Assembly (NCBI GenBank): GCA_017427265.1
Contig: JAFRTG010000021.1
Location: 1-64,000, forward strand
Length of the DNA: 64,000 bases
Direction of reading: 5' to 3'
From: Oscillospiraceae bacterium
GTDB lineage: Bacteria > Bacillota > Clostridia > Oscillospirales > Ruminococcaceae
This document shows, in pieces, positions 18,401 to 26,372 of this stretch. The notes below the pieces were generated by a model that made no database searches, was not told the origin of the DNA, and was given only the letters and a program-made list of their open reading frames with translations. Both the position numbers and the translations under genes were made by a program. The first letter of the stretch is position 1; every line of letters starts with the position of its first letter.

Positions 18401-20160
18401 AGGCTTCCAAGACTGCAAAGCAGCTGGATACGATCACGCAGTATCTGCGGAATGTTGCCGATGAGGAGCATGTCCATGCAAGAGCACTGTGGCTCGATCC
18501 GATTCCGGCGCTCATTACCATCGCGGAGCTGCAGGAAAAATATGCAGAGGACTACGCGAAAACGCAGCGCAAATTTTTGCTGAATCCGGTCATCGGTGAG
18601 TATGACGATCCCGCGCATCAGTCGCAGGGTCTGCTGACGCTGCCGATTTCCGAGGAAGGCAACACGCTGATCTACGGCGCGGCCGGCTCCGGCAAATCCA
18701 TGCTGCTGAATATGATCCTGTACTCGCTGATCCTTGAGCATACCGCCGAGGAAGTCAATATCTACGCGCTGGATCTCGACGAAACGCTCCGTGCATTCCA
18801 GGAAGCACCGCAGGTCGGTGATATCCTGCTCGGCAGCGACAGTGAGAAGGTTCTGCGGCTGATTAAGCAGCTCTACGGAGAAATCCGTACCAGAAAGAAG
18901 CTCCTCTCCGGCGTGGGTATGGATTATCAGCAGTATATGGATGCACATCCGGACTGCAAGACCATGCCGGCTCTGATCGTGGTGATCAACAACTTCGCCG
19001 CGTTCTCCGAGCTGTTCGGCGATTCCGAGGACGATGTGCTGTTCCTTTCCCGTGAGGGAATCAAATACGGCATCTACTTCATCATGACGGCGACAACGCA
19101 GAATTCGGTCCGTTACCGGATCACACAGAACTTCAAGCAGTTTGTCATGCTGCAGATGAATGACGAAGCCGATTACTCCGCCGTGTTCGGCAAGACGGAC
19201 GGCCTGTATCCCGCAAAGCTGCAGGGACGCGGTCTTGTCAAGCGCGAGATGATCTTTGAATTCCAGACCGCTGCGGTCTCGAAGGAAGAATCCGTGTTCA
19301 ACGATATTCAGAAGAAATGCCGTGAGCTGCGCAGCAGCTGGAAGGGTGCCTGTGCGGAACCCATCCCGGTTCTCCCGGATATTGTCGATCATACATTTGC
19401 TGCCGCTTATCTGCGGCACGATACACCGTGGGTTCTGCCGGTCGGCGTAGACAAGAATACGCTGAAGGTTCAGTACCTCGACTTCTCCGCCCGCAAGGCA
19501 GATATCGTGCTCTCGCAGGATGACAGCTACACAAGCATCATCAGTATGCTGACCAAGCTGCTGGTGACATCCACAGACATCTCCGTGATGATCTTCGATC
19601 CGGAGGAAAAGCTCGATCTGGAAGCATCCGCATTCAGTCCGGAGGTTCTGCAGATCTTCAGCGGACCGGACGGATGCAGAGACGGCATCAAGCTGCTCTT
19701 TGACGAGACTGTGCGCAGATTCCAGGCGCACAAGGCTGCAACAGCTGAGAATCAGCCGCTGCCGGAGTTCAAAAAGCTGATGATGATGTTTGTTTCGATG
19801 GGTGCGCTCACCGAGCTGTTCCGCGATTTTGATTCCAATGACGAGAAATCGGACTGCACAGAGCGTCTGAATCTCATCATGGACAAGATGCAGACCGTGT
19901 TCGAGATGCATGCGCTGATTGCGGACAATGTCAAATCCGTATCGAAGTATTCCTTCAATACGTGGTTCAAATCTCAGATCACCGAGGGTGACGGTCTCTG
20001 GATCGGCCCGGGCGTGACAGAGCAGTATCAGCTGAAATCGAGCTATTCGGATTCGGGTATGCGTGCGCCGGTCATGCCGCCGCTGGGATATGTGTTCCAG
20101 AAGGGCAAGGCGGTGCTCTGCAAGATGCTGGCGGAAGGAAGTGAAGAAACCGATGGCTAG
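15472..20160 (+). CDS. essC: T7SS motor ATPase EssC (FHA + FtsK/SpoIIIE domains)
   Basis: A 1562-residue membrane ATPase that drives T7SS export. An FHA domain lies at about residues 115-200 (EITVGSGKIPRTLTYQN, STEHLVLRY, LNGTFVNGIRR). Two TM helices follow near 268-325. ATPase domain 1 has Walker A GMTGSGKS (720-727) and Walker B LFIIADE with Asp836; domain 2 has GAAGSGKS (1069-1076). A third ATPase-like domain near the C-terminus (IVLSQDDSYTSIISMLTKLL) has no Walker A and is probably structural or substrate-binding. It is slightly longer than typical Firmicutes EssC (about 1480). GGAGAA sits 4 nt before the ATG. First gene of the locus; its 3' end overlaps the next gene by 8 bp. Confidence 0.95.
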   Translation: MFINFICNHHLHTTMLPQKVSGQYWFNDADGRRFACVEGVENQWLLKAPQDYVIIKNSEDMSANKPKPGNAVVLSEKNEFYVFQCVKRQPRDGGRIYAFVEQETDDRVQYRLLQVPDPCEITVGSGKIPRTLTYQNSYVSTEHLVLRYQNGEWSMQDEKSLNGTFVNGIRRDFARLRYGDLIFVMGLKMIVGKGFLAYNSPDDLVEADTSVLKPMMVKPFSAKSDDDDDMPETEPQYFDRSPRFKRDIVPAEIQIESPPTDGSGEDMPIILTIGPAMTMATASMTTGIFAVISAMSTGNTMSAVPSIVMAASMCLGSLLWPTLTRKYQNKVKVEKEQLRRSSYNSYLEKCSLEIKDKLEVQADILTENRVTVAECEQRILERRNNLWERSIGQNDFLELRIGTGTLPMFGQLKYTPRRFSVKQDDLETKMMELCESPNLLYDVPIAVSLLEESIGIVGEKAQIQPFAVGLIIQLAALFSYDEVKLIVLYDKEDSEQLEFAKWLPHVWNQEKTFRYVATDAAEAKVVSENLERIVSYRQELNDSELKDESPYYIIFALSKKLFQRVLSIRSILASKKDLHMTVAAVFGEFNQLPKECAKVIELREENGVQSGKLYDKNDTSGASVEFIPDLELHYSPLELSRTLANTELDNSDVSAQLPKMITFLQLMNVGKVEHLNASLRWKENNPIKSISTPVGVNAFGDEFVLDLHERAHGPHGLIAGMTGSGKSEFIITYILSLAVNYHPEEVSFILIDYKGGGMAQAFKELPHTAGIITNLDGSAIKRSLVSINSELKRRQTLLSKASNLIGESNINIYQYQKLYREHLVHEPLSHLFIIADEFAELKTQQSEFMAELTSAARIGRSLGVHLILATQKPSGVVDEQILSNTRFRVCLKVQDKQDSMDMLKRPDAAELSDTGRFYLQVGYNEMFEIGQSAWAGAEYFPSDRVLLEKDNGVDVIDMNGHVLRTVKPARHTGMRSKASKTAKQLDTITQYLRNVADEEHVHARALWLDPIPALITIAELQEKYAEDYAKTQRKFLLNPVIGEYDDPAHQSQGLLTLPISEEGNTLIYGAAGSGKSMLLNMILYSLILEHTAEEVNIYALDLDETLRAFQEAPQVGDILLGSDSEKVLRLIKQLYGEIRTRKKLLSGVGMDYQQYMDAHPDCKTMPALIVVINNFAAFSELFGDSEDDVLFLSREGIKYGIYFIMTATTQNSVRYRITQNFKQFVMLQMNDEADYSAVFGKTDGLYPAKLQGRGLVKREMIFEFQTAAVSKEESVFNDIQKKCRELRSSWKGACAEPIPVLPDIVDHTFAAAYLRHDTPWVLPVGVDKNTLKVQYLDFSARKADIVLSQDDSYTSIISMLTKLLVTSTDISVMIFDPEEKLDLEASAFSPEVLQIFSGPDGCRDGIKLLFDETVRRFQAHKAATAENQPLPEFKKLMMMFVSMGALTELFRDFDSNDEKSDCTERLNLIMDKMQTVFEMHALIADNVKSVSKYSFNTWFKSQITEGDGLWIGPGVTEQYQLKSSYSDSGMRAPVMPPLGYVFQKGKAVLCKMLAEGSEETDG

Positions 20161-20407
20161 AAAATTTCTGGTTGAGGTGCAGCTTCCGGCCGCACAAAAG
20201 CGGTTCGATGTCCGCATCCCCGCTGACAGCTGCGTCGGTGAAATAACCGCACTGATTGCGGCGCTGGCAGCCGATCTTTCCGAGGGCTGCTTCCGGCCTT
20301 CCCTGCAGGCAGTGCTCTGCAGTGCTGAGACCGGCAATATTTACGATGTTGATATGACTGCGGCAGAGCAGGGAATCTGCAACGGCACGCGGCTCATATT
20401 GATATAA
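20153..20407 (+). CDS. EsaB/YukD-like ubiquitin-fold protein
   Basis: An 84-residue protein, MARKFLVEVQLPAAQKRFDV..., ending GTRLILI. Length, the beta-grasp-like alternation (FDVRIPADSCVGEITALI) and the place right after essC match EsaB/YukD, the small ubiquitin-like cytoplasmic component of Firmicutes T7SS thought to regulate the machine. Start at ATG 20153 with GGAAGGAAGTG upstream; it overlaps the essC stop by 8 bp, suggesting coupled translation. Longer readings would lie entirely within essC. The identity rests on context and size more than on strong motifs. Confidence 0.75.
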   Translation: MARKFLVEVQLPAAQKRFDVRIPADSCVGEITALIAALAADLSEGCFRPSLQAVLCSAETGNIYDVDMTAAEQGICNGTRLILI

Positions 20408-20448
20408 AAATCTATTTTTATTCACATCTCATTAAGGAGGAACGAACA

Positions 20449-20751
20449 ATGGGAAAAACTTTTTCGGTTGATCCGCAGGGTCTGAATGAGGCAGTAAAGC
20501 GTCTGTCTGATCTTTCCCAGAGATATGCGGAGATCTCCAAGCAGCTGATGCAGCGCGCAGAGACGATGGGCAGTGCATGGGATGCACCCGATAATCTCGC
20601 TTTTGTTGCTCAGATCCAGGGCCTGACCGATGACCTGACCATGATGTCCAAGAAGCTGCAGTCTGACAGCGATGCACTCGCACAGCAGAGCCAGCGCTAT
20701 CAGCAGCGTATGGAAGAGAACATCGCTCAGGTCAAGAAGCTGTCGAATTAA
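20449..20751 (+). CDS. WXG100-family protein 1
   Basis: A 100-residue helical hairpin protein of the EsxA/WXG100 type, normally exported as a dimer by EssC. The turn motif is A-W-D-A (WDA in place of WXG). Helices are heptad-like (LNEAVKRLSDLSQRYAEISK; LTMMSKKLQSDSDALAQQ). No Y-x-x-x-D/E export signal is seen at its C-terminus (ENIAQVKKLSN), whereas the next gene has one, so the two are probably a heterodimer in which the partner carries the signal. AGGAGG lies just upstream, with 12 bp between the two genes. Confidence 0.88.
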   Translation: MGKTFSVDPQGLNEAVKRLSDLSQRYAEISKQLMQRAETMGSAWDAPDNLAFVAQIQGLTDDLTMMSKKLQSDSDALAQQSQRYQQRMEENIAQVKKLSN

Positions 20752-20763
20752 GGAGGGTTTATC

Positions 20764-21066
20764 ATGGCACGTATTACTGTCAATACTGACCAAGTAAAAG
20801 AAATTGCTGCTGCGCTCAGCGCACTGAACACCAAGCTGCGCGATACGCTCAATGAGAGCCAGGCAACCATCACCGGCCTGAGCCGTGTATGGACCGGCGA
20901 AGCATTCGAGGCAACCAAGGCTGCATTCGATTCCTTCGCACAGAGATACTTCCAGCAGTATCAGGAAGTCATCGAGAGCTATGTTCGTTTCCTGAACAAC
21001 CAGGTCTCCGAGGGCTACTTCCAGGTTGAAACCGCCAATACGCAGGCTGCTGAGGCATTTAAGTAA
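20764..21066 (+). CDS. WXG100-family protein 2 (carries export motif)
   Basis: A 100-residue EsxA-like protein with the canonical W-T-G turn (SRVWTGEAFEATKAAFD) and the C-terminal Y-x-x-x-E signal as YFQVE. Partner of the preceding WXG100 gene by adjacency and equal length. Together with essC and the EsaB-like gene it forms the compact secretion core at the head of the operon. A 310-bp structured gap follows. Confidence 0.92.
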   Translation: MARITVNTDQVKEIAAALSALNTKLRDTLNESQATITGLSRVWTGEAFEATKAAFDSFAQRYFQQYQEVIESYVRFLNNQVSEGYFQVETANTQAAEAFK

Positions 21067-21129
21067 GCAGAGGTTCTATATGAGCCGGAGAATGCGGGAA
21101 TTGATCTGCCCGCTGCACTCCGGCATGAC

Positions 21130-21241
21130 ATACGGATCCGGGCAGATTGCTGCGGATCCGTATATTCAGAAACAAATTCGTTTCTTTGTAATGACATCAA
21201 TATGCGCTGTGCAGAGCCGTGGCGCAGGAGCCACGGTTCTG
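21130..21241. repeat. Cluster of three stem-loops between the core and the first effector module
   Basis: ATACGGATCCG (21130-21140) pairs perfectly with CGGATCCGTAT (21153-21163). AGAAAC/GTTTCT follows at about 21169-21187. CAGAGCCGTGGC pairs with GCCACGGTTCTG (21212-21241). None has a T-run, so they are not classical terminators; attenuation or RNA processing sites are possible. No gene is seen in 21067-21376. Confidence 0.55.
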
Positions 21242-21376
21242 CATGGCTTTCTATGCAGCATGACCGTCTGCCCCGTTCGGGATTACGGCGGCGCAGACGG
21301 AATCTCATGGCAGGGTACAGACTGATCCCTGCCGGCTATGAATTTTGAAAACAACGTGATTCCGGAGGAATTATTG

Positions 21377-22099
21377 ATGAAATATCGTCGTGCACGAATG
21401 TTTGCTTTGCTGTTGCTTACGACAATCTTATGTTTGGGAGTGTGTGGATGTATGAGTGCTAACAAAGAAAAGTTCTCGGTTGATGCTTGTATTGAATACA
21501 TGAATCAGAAGTACGGTACAAAGTTTGAATACATTGAACCGATTGACAACTATCAGCCGACTGCTTCTTCGATGAAGATCTACGTTTCTCATGTGGATTA
21601 TCCGGACAGCCGGATTCTTGTGACCGCAATGCGGCAGGATGAAGGATTCCGTTATCTGGATAATTTCCTGGTCATCAAATATGCCGAGGAAACCCGGAAA
21701 ACACTGCAGGAAGCTGCCGAGGCCGTTTACGGCGAATGCCGTGTGGCCTATGACACGAATACGCACCGTGTGCTTTCCGATTCGTTTGATGCATCCATTT
21801 CATTTTCCGATTATGCGAAAAGAGCTGATGCGGATATCAGTGCCAAGCTGCTCATTTCGCCGTCGCACAGCACTGACCAGAAGGATCAGGAGCTTGATGC
21901 ATTGGCAGAACAGCTCAAGTCCAAACAGATTGTAGCACGACTTCAGGTTTATTATGTATCCGATCCCGAAGCATATGCATCCGTTCAGAATTCTTCGGAT
22001 GTTGACACTTGGGACCGCAAACCTGATAAATGGTACGAGGTACGCGGACTGCTCGCCCTGGACGAAAACTTTGAGCAGTCATCACATAACTGGGGGTGA
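21377..22099 (+). CDS. Lipoprotein of unknown function in the T7SS locus
   Basis: A 240-residue protein with a signal peptide (MKYRRARMFALLLLTTILCL) and a Cys-rich cleavage region GVCGC typical of a lipobox, so probably anchored outside the membrane. The mature part (MNQKYGTKFEYIEPID..., ILVTAMRQDEGFRYLDNFLVIKY) is alpha/beta and acidic; I do not recognise a family. Start at ATG 21377, 10 nt after GGAGG; an earlier ATG at 21338 would bury the signal peptide. It ends 8 bp before the lipase gene, so it may be an immunity or anchoring protein for that effector (inference). Confidence 0.75.
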   Translation: MKYRRARMFALLLLTTILCLGVCGCMSANKEKFSVDACIEYMNQKYGTKFEYIEPIDNYQPTASSMKIYVSHVDYPDSRILVTAMRQDEGFRYLDNFLVIKYAEETRKTLQEAAEAVYGECRVAYDTNTHRVLSDSFDASISFSDYAKRADADISAKLLISPSHSTDQKDQELDALAEQLKSKQIVARLQVYYVSDPEAYASVQNSSDVDTWDRKPDKWYEVRGLLALDENFEQSSHNWG

Positions 22100-22107
22100 G
22101 ATGAGAG

Positions 22108-23778
22108 ATGGCAGATAATCAGACACCGCAGCTGCCGCCGGAGATGGGCGGTGAAGAGCAGGTCAATACCAGTATGCTTCTGGATACATTCATGTATATC
22201 AACCAGTGTCCGGACGACATGCAGGGAGCAAAAATGGATCAGGTGCTCGCAGCGATGGATACCAGCACAATGACGAATGAGGAACGCGATGCCTATGATC
22301 TGATGTGCGATTATGTTGAGGACCATCCGAATTCTCAGTTTGCAAATCTTCATCTGAATACGTACAGCAATAACCTTGAAGGATATAACGGTGCATATGC
22401 CGCATCGTTTTATACAGGAACACCTGATGATCCCGGCAGCGTGTATGTTTCCTATCGCGGAACCGGTGACGGCCGCTGGTATGACAACGGTGAAGGCCTT
22501 GCCAATACCTCAACGCCGTATCAGCGCTCCGGCTGTGATTACTTTGATTCCGTTATGGAAGGCCTGCATGTTGACAGCAATGACAATGTTGTCGTGACAG
22601 GACATTCCAAGGGCGGCAATATGGCGCAGTATGCGCTGCTTGCATCCAATTATTCCTATCTGGTTGACACCTGTATTTCGGTGGACGGCCAGGGATTCTC
22701 TCCGGAAGCAATCGCATATTTCAAGGAGCTTTACGGAGAAGAAGAGTTCAATGCACGCTGTGACCGCATGTATTCTCTTCGCGGAGACAATGACTTTGTC
22801 AATGTGCTTGGTATTCCTGTCATTCCGGAGGATCACCGCTACTTTGTCGAGACGCATACGGCACTCGAGGATGTTCCGGGAGCACATGAGATCACCAACA
22901 TGTTCGATTATGAGAACGGCCATCTGAATGAGCTGACAAATGACCGCAGAGAAATGTCCATTTTTTCTGAGGCAGTCAGCGAGAATATCATGAAATTGCC
23001 GCAGGAAGACCGTGAGGCTGTCTGCCATGCCGTGATGAGCCTTTGCGAGCTGGGCATGGGCAGAGGCGAAAAGGACGGCGAGAAGATCAATCTGCCGACC
23101 GGTCTGAACGGCGAAACCGCTTCGTGGGATGAATATGTGATCCTGTTCAAGGATCTGCATTATCTGACGGAAGAAGCCTTTACCTGGAACGGCCAGAAGC
23201 TGATTGTCAAAGATGTTCACGGTGTGCTGCGAAAGCTGGAGGAGGATCTCAGAGACGGACGCGGCGGATGCGTCGGTGCCCTGCTCGGTGAAGTGATCGT
23301 GCTGGTTGCTACAGTTCCGGTTACGATCTTCGTTGATAAGGTTTTGTTTGTGATTAACCTTGCCTCCCTTGCATTTGATATCGGCTGGCATATCGGAGAG
23401 ATTCTGGTTGATTTCACGACATTCTGCGCCGGTCTGCTGGAGCGGCTCGGCGAAGGCTTCCGCTATCTCTTCGACGGTGCTTACCGTGCAGCGCAGAACT
23501 ACTGCGCATCGCATAACATCATCCGCGCTCATACGCAGGATCTTCGCAATCTGGCAGAACGTATCAGAAGCTGCAACAGCAGACTGAGCAGGCTGGATGA
23601 CCGGCTGGATAATCTCTACTGGACGGCACATCTCAGAGATCTGCGCGCACTGCTTTATGCAACCAGCGCGGACATGAGAATCGCGTATTCTCACCGGCTG
23701 AATAACTGCGCAACCTTCCTGGATGACACTGCCGGACGTCTTGAAGCGGCCGAAGCGACAGTTCTCAGCCTTTTCTGA
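22108..23778 (+). CDS. DUF2974 / Mbeg1-like lipase, candidate T7SS effector
   Basis: A 556-residue protein. Residues ~20-330 form an alpha/beta-hydrolase of the DUF2974 (Mbeg1-like) family: YAASFYTGTPDDPGSVYVSYRG, then the nucleophile elbow VVVTGHSKGGNMAQYALL with Ser167, and a late His near GAHEITNMF or GHLNEL. No signal peptide. A hydrophobic stretch lies at ~390-445 (GEVIVLVATVPVTIFVDKVL; INLASLAFDIGWHIGEILVD). The last ~85 residues are a helical module (LRNLAERIRSCNSRLSRLDD, then ATSADMRIAYSHRLNNC) homologous to the N-terminus of the protein at 35921. That, the locus and the neighbouring small gene suggest export by the T7SS. Substrate unknown. Confidence 0.82.
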   Translation: MADNQTPQLPPEMGGEEQVNTSMLLDTFMYINQCPDDMQGAKMDQVLAAMDTSTMTNEERDAYDLMCDYVEDHPNSQFANLHLNTYSNNLEGYNGAYAASFYTGTPDDPGSVYVSYRGTGDGRWYDNGEGLANTSTPYQRSGCDYFDSVMEGLHVDSNDNVVVTGHSKGGNMAQYALLASNYSYLVDTCISVDGQGFSPEAIAYFKELYGEEEFNARCDRMYSLRGDNDFVNVLGIPVIPEDHRYFVETHTALEDVPGAHEITNMFDYENGHLNELTNDRREMSIFSEAVSENIMKLPQEDREAVCHAVMSLCELGMGRGEKDGEKINLPTGLNGETASWDEYVILFKDLHYLTEEAFTWNGQKLIVKDVHGVLRKLEEDLRDGRGGCVGALLGEVIVLVATVPVTIFVDKVLFVINLASLAFDIGWHIGEILVDFTTFCAGLLERLGEGFRYLFDGAYRAAQNYCASHNIIRAHTQDLRNLAERIRSCNSRLSRLDDRLDNLYWTAHLRDLRALLYATSADMRIAYSHRLNNCATFLDDTAGRLEAAEATVLSLF

Positions 23779-23802
23779 TGATACACAATAACTGACAGGG
23801 AA

Positions 23803-23838
23803 CCCTGCTGTCCGGAAATTGTTCCGGGCGGCAGCGGG
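23803..23838. repeat. GC-rich stem-loop after the lipase gene
   Basis: CCCTGCTGTCCGGAA with TTCCGGGCGGCAGCGGG around ATTG. No T-run follows, so it may be an attenuator or a 3'-end processing structure that sets the ratio of the lipase to downstream genes. Confidence 0.5.
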
Positions 23839-23950
23839 GACCGCAGTGTTTCTTACAGATACGAATTACCGCTGTATTCCGGGGCAGCAATGCTCAGGTC
23901 GACAGAGCACGGACTGCCCGCGGGATATTTTGCGGAAACGGAGGGATAAC

Positions 23951-24169
23951 ATGAGCTTTCAGAGTGAACTTCACAGTATTTCGTCGGAGCTCGGCAGCAT
24001 TATCGGTGAGCTTGAGGAGATTCAGGGCAGTCTCAATACCGGCAATTTTGAGGGTATTGACATTGAAGCCTGTGCAAGAGTTGTCGGTGAGCGGCTTGAA
24101 AACTACCGCACGGCAAAGGGGCGTCTGGACAGAGTCGATGTCAACAATGTGGAAGATGACGACGACTGA
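23951..24169 (+). CDS. Small helical partner protein A (lipase module)
   Basis: A 72-residue acidic protein, MSFQSELHSISSELGSIIGE..., ending in DDDD. It is homologous to the 81-residue protein at 35671: the pattern SIxSELxSxIGELxxI, a central C near ACARV/RCAQS and a shared V-D-(V/T)-x-x-V near the end. Both are encoded next to a protein carrying the shared helical module. By analogy with Lap partners of LXG effectors, it may be the chaperone or co-exported partner of the lipase; that role is inferred. Start at ATG 23951 after GGAGGG; the frame extends upstream without a better start. Confidence 0.75.
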   Translation: MSFQSELHSISSELGSIIGELEEIQGSLNTGNFEGIDIEACARVVGERLENYRTAKGRLDRVDVNNVEDDDD

Positions 24170-24188
24170 TTAACGGGAGGTGTTTGCA

Positions 24189-24512
24189 GTGGGAACAATC
24201 TACATGGATACTGCGCAGGTCGAGCGGTCTGCCAATTCCGTAGATACACTGAACAACAAGATTGAAACAAAGCTGGAAAGTGTCACTGATGCCGTAAACA
24301 ATATGGATAATGCATGGGACGGTGAATCCGCGGCTGCAGCAGCCGGTTTTTATACCGGAAAGATTCGCCCGCTGCTGGATTCTCAGAAGACACTGATTAA
24401 AAACTTTACGAACTATATGCGGCAGTGTATTGCGAGCGGTTATGAGCAGACCGAGCAGGTCAATACACAGCAGGCCGAGAGCTATAAGTCTCTGAGCGAT
24501 AGCTTCAAGTAA
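24189..24512 (+). CDS. WXG100-family protein 3
   Basis: A 107-residue protein with the W-D-G turn in NNMDNAWDGESAAAAAGF and a C-terminal Y-x-x-x-E export signal (YEQTE). The start is GTG at 24189, 8 nt after GGGAGG (24175-24180); an earlier in-frame GTG at 24180 overlaps that site. 14 bp precede the next WXG-like gene, its likely dimer partner. By position it belongs to the lipase module. Confidence 0.9.
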   Translation: MGTIYMDTAQVERSANSVDTLNNKIETKLESVTDAVNNMDNAWDGESAAAAAGFYTGKIRPLLDSQKTLIKNFTNYMRQCIASGYEQTEQVNTQQAESYKSLSDSFK

Positions 24513-24526
24513 CGGGAGGCACATAT

Positions 24527-24850
24527 ATGGGACAGTATGTAAACGTGAATCTCGACAGAATCACCATTGCGATCGGAAAGATCGACTTATTCCGGACTGA
24601 GCGCAAGAGTCTGCTCTCACAGATTTCGGATGAACTGCGCGGGATGAATGCTGCGTGGCGCGCCGATGATTACGTTGTATTCTTTGCGGAATGGAACAAG
24701 CTGCTCGCTGCAGACGGTACCCTGACACAGGTCGATCAGGCACTGGAAGGCTATCATGACAGACTCTCACAGGCACTTGCAACCTATAAGAATGCACAGG
24801 AGGAAATCGCCCAACAGGCTGAACAGATCGCCAGCTGGACATGGGACTGA
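24527..24850 (+). CDS. WXG100-family protein 4 (WRA variant)
   Basis: A 107-residue helical protein with the turn written A-A-W-R-A-D-D in place of WXG, and no Y-x-x-x-D/E signal at its end (IASWTWD). This is the same pattern as protein 1: one partner carries the export signal, the other does not. GGGAGG precedes the ATG by 9 nt. Confidence 0.82.
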   Translation: MGQYVNVNLDRITIAIGKIDLFRTERKSLLSQISDELRGMNAAWRADDYVVFFAEWNKLLAADGTLTQVDQALEGYHDRLSQALATYKNAQEEIAQQAEQIASWTWD

Positions 24851-24870
24851 GCAGCGGACGATAAACGCTT

Positions 24871-26343
24871 ATGGAATTAAAATACAGTAAGAGATTCAAA
24901 GGCAGAACAGGGCTTGTTCTGAAGTGCACGAAAAAAGAGCAGATCAACATCGCAGAGCTTGATCTGCTCGATGTCGGCACGGAGCACAAAATTCCGGAAG
25001 GCCTGCTGCGTGTTGTGGATAAGAAGCTCGACCGGTACCGCATCAGCTATGACGTCAGCTGCTGCTTCCGGCTGAAGGATTATTATTCACGCAGCGCGCT
25101 CTCCGAGGATGAAGTGCTCGGATTGGTTGCGCAGACCATCGAAACCTTTATGGAGATGGAAGCGCAGCGGTTCACGCTGCAGAAGCTGGTCATGGATGTG
25201 GACTATGTCTTCTACAGCTACAAAAAACAGCGGATGCAGTTTGTATTCTGTCCGGTTCAGAATAATTTCACGCCGAAGGAAGATTCGGATAAGCTGCGGT
25301 TTATCCGTGACATTGCGACCGGCGCTGTCATCCGTCCGAGCGAGAACGGCGAGGATAAAATGTTTGAATTCCTCAGCTGGCTCTCGGAACTCAAAACCTT
25401 TTCCGTTTCGGAAATCGCAAAATATTTAGGTGTGACTCCTGTCCGCAGAACGCAGGGGTCAATTGGCGTTCCTATGACTACCGGCGGTTCACGGCTCAGT
25501 CCGAAATCGCAGAGCGGAGTGGGGACGCCTGAAGCTGTTTCCGGACGTTCTTCCTTCAAGCCTGCTGCAGCCGATGCTGCACCGGCTCCTGTTCATGCGG
25601 CCGTGAACGCAGCTTCTGTGCCTTCCTGCGGCGCACACTCGATTGCGATGCCGAGCGATACCAGCGATGCGGGAACGGTCAGTGCAGCGGAGCTTGTTGA
25701 ACAGAACAACTACAGCTATGTTCCGCCCGGACAGACTGAACCGCGGCGTCCTGCTTCCCCGGAAAGCAGCATCAAGCCGCTGAAAACACCTGCTGCGAGC
25801 CCGGCACCGCCGGCTCCGCCTGTCCCTTCCGCTGCGCCCGTGCTGCCTGTTCCGCCCGTCGGGACGAAGCCGCAGGTACCGTTCGGACAGTTCCCTGCAG
25901 GCAGTCTCAGGATTCCGGGCGATACGGTGGATCCGCCGGTTTCTTCCGGCATTGCAGCCCCCGGCGACACGATCGAGGACGACAGCCCTGTGATTGTGCG
26001 GACCGGTGTGCTGTATCATCCGCTGACAGCTGAGGAATTTACGATCAACGGTATGCTGACAACGATCGGCAGAGAGGGCGTTGACGGCTACGGCCGCCCT
26101 GTCCGCCCGGATGTCATTGTGACGACCGACCGCGGCGTCAGCAAGATCCATGCATATATTCTGCAGGAGAACGGCTATTTCTATATCGCCGACGCTGCGG
26201 GAAAGAGCAATACATTCGTCAATGACAGAGCCATTCCGAGCGGCGTTTCTGCAGACGGTACACTGAACGGACAGTGGACGCCGCTTTCAGACGGTACAAC
26301 AATCAGACTTGCACAGCAGGGCTTTGTTTTCCATATCCGGTAA
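24871..26343 (+). CDS. DUF6382 protein with C-terminal FHA domain
   Basis: A 490-residue protein. Residues 1-185 match the DUF6382 type (SCCFRLKDYYSRSALSEDEV, FVFCPVQNN), a pseudokinase-like domain seen in Firmicutes T7SS loci. Residues ~195-370 are a low-complexity Ala/Pro/Ser linker. Residues ~385-488 are an FHA phosphothreonine reader (TIGREG, VSKIHAYILQE, NTFVNDRAI). No TM helix is obvious. It probably stands in for EssB/YukC as the component read by the kinase next door; that is inference from order and domains. It has a weak ribosome binding site and lies 20 bp after the WXG gene, directly before phosphatase and kinase genes. Confidence 0.82.
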   Translation: MELKYSKRFKGRTGLVLKCTKKEQINIAELDLLDVGTEHKIPEGLLRVVDKKLDRYRISYDVSCCFRLKDYYSRSALSEDEVLGLVAQTIETFMEMEAQRFTLQKLVMDVDYVFYSYKKQRMQFVFCPVQNNFTPKEDSDKLRFIRDIATGAVIRPSENGEDKMFEFLSWLSELKTFSVSEIAKYLGVTPVRRTQGSIGVPMTTGGSRLSPKSQSGVGTPEAVSGRSSFKPAAADAAPAPVHAAVNAASVPSCGAHSIAMPSDTSDAGTVSAAELVEQNNYSYVPPGQTEPRRPASPESSIKPLKTPAASPAPPAPPVPSAAPVLPVPPVGTKPQVPFGQFPAGSLRIPGDTVDPPVSSGIAAPGDTIEDDSPVIVRTGVLYHPLTAEEFTINGMLTTIGREGVDGYGRPVRPDVIVTTDRGVSKIHAYILQENGYFYIADAAGKSNTFVNDRAIPSGVSADGTLNGQWTPLSDGTTIRLAQQGFVFHIR

Positions 26344-26372
26344 TCTGAACCGTACAGAAATGAGGCATAAAC

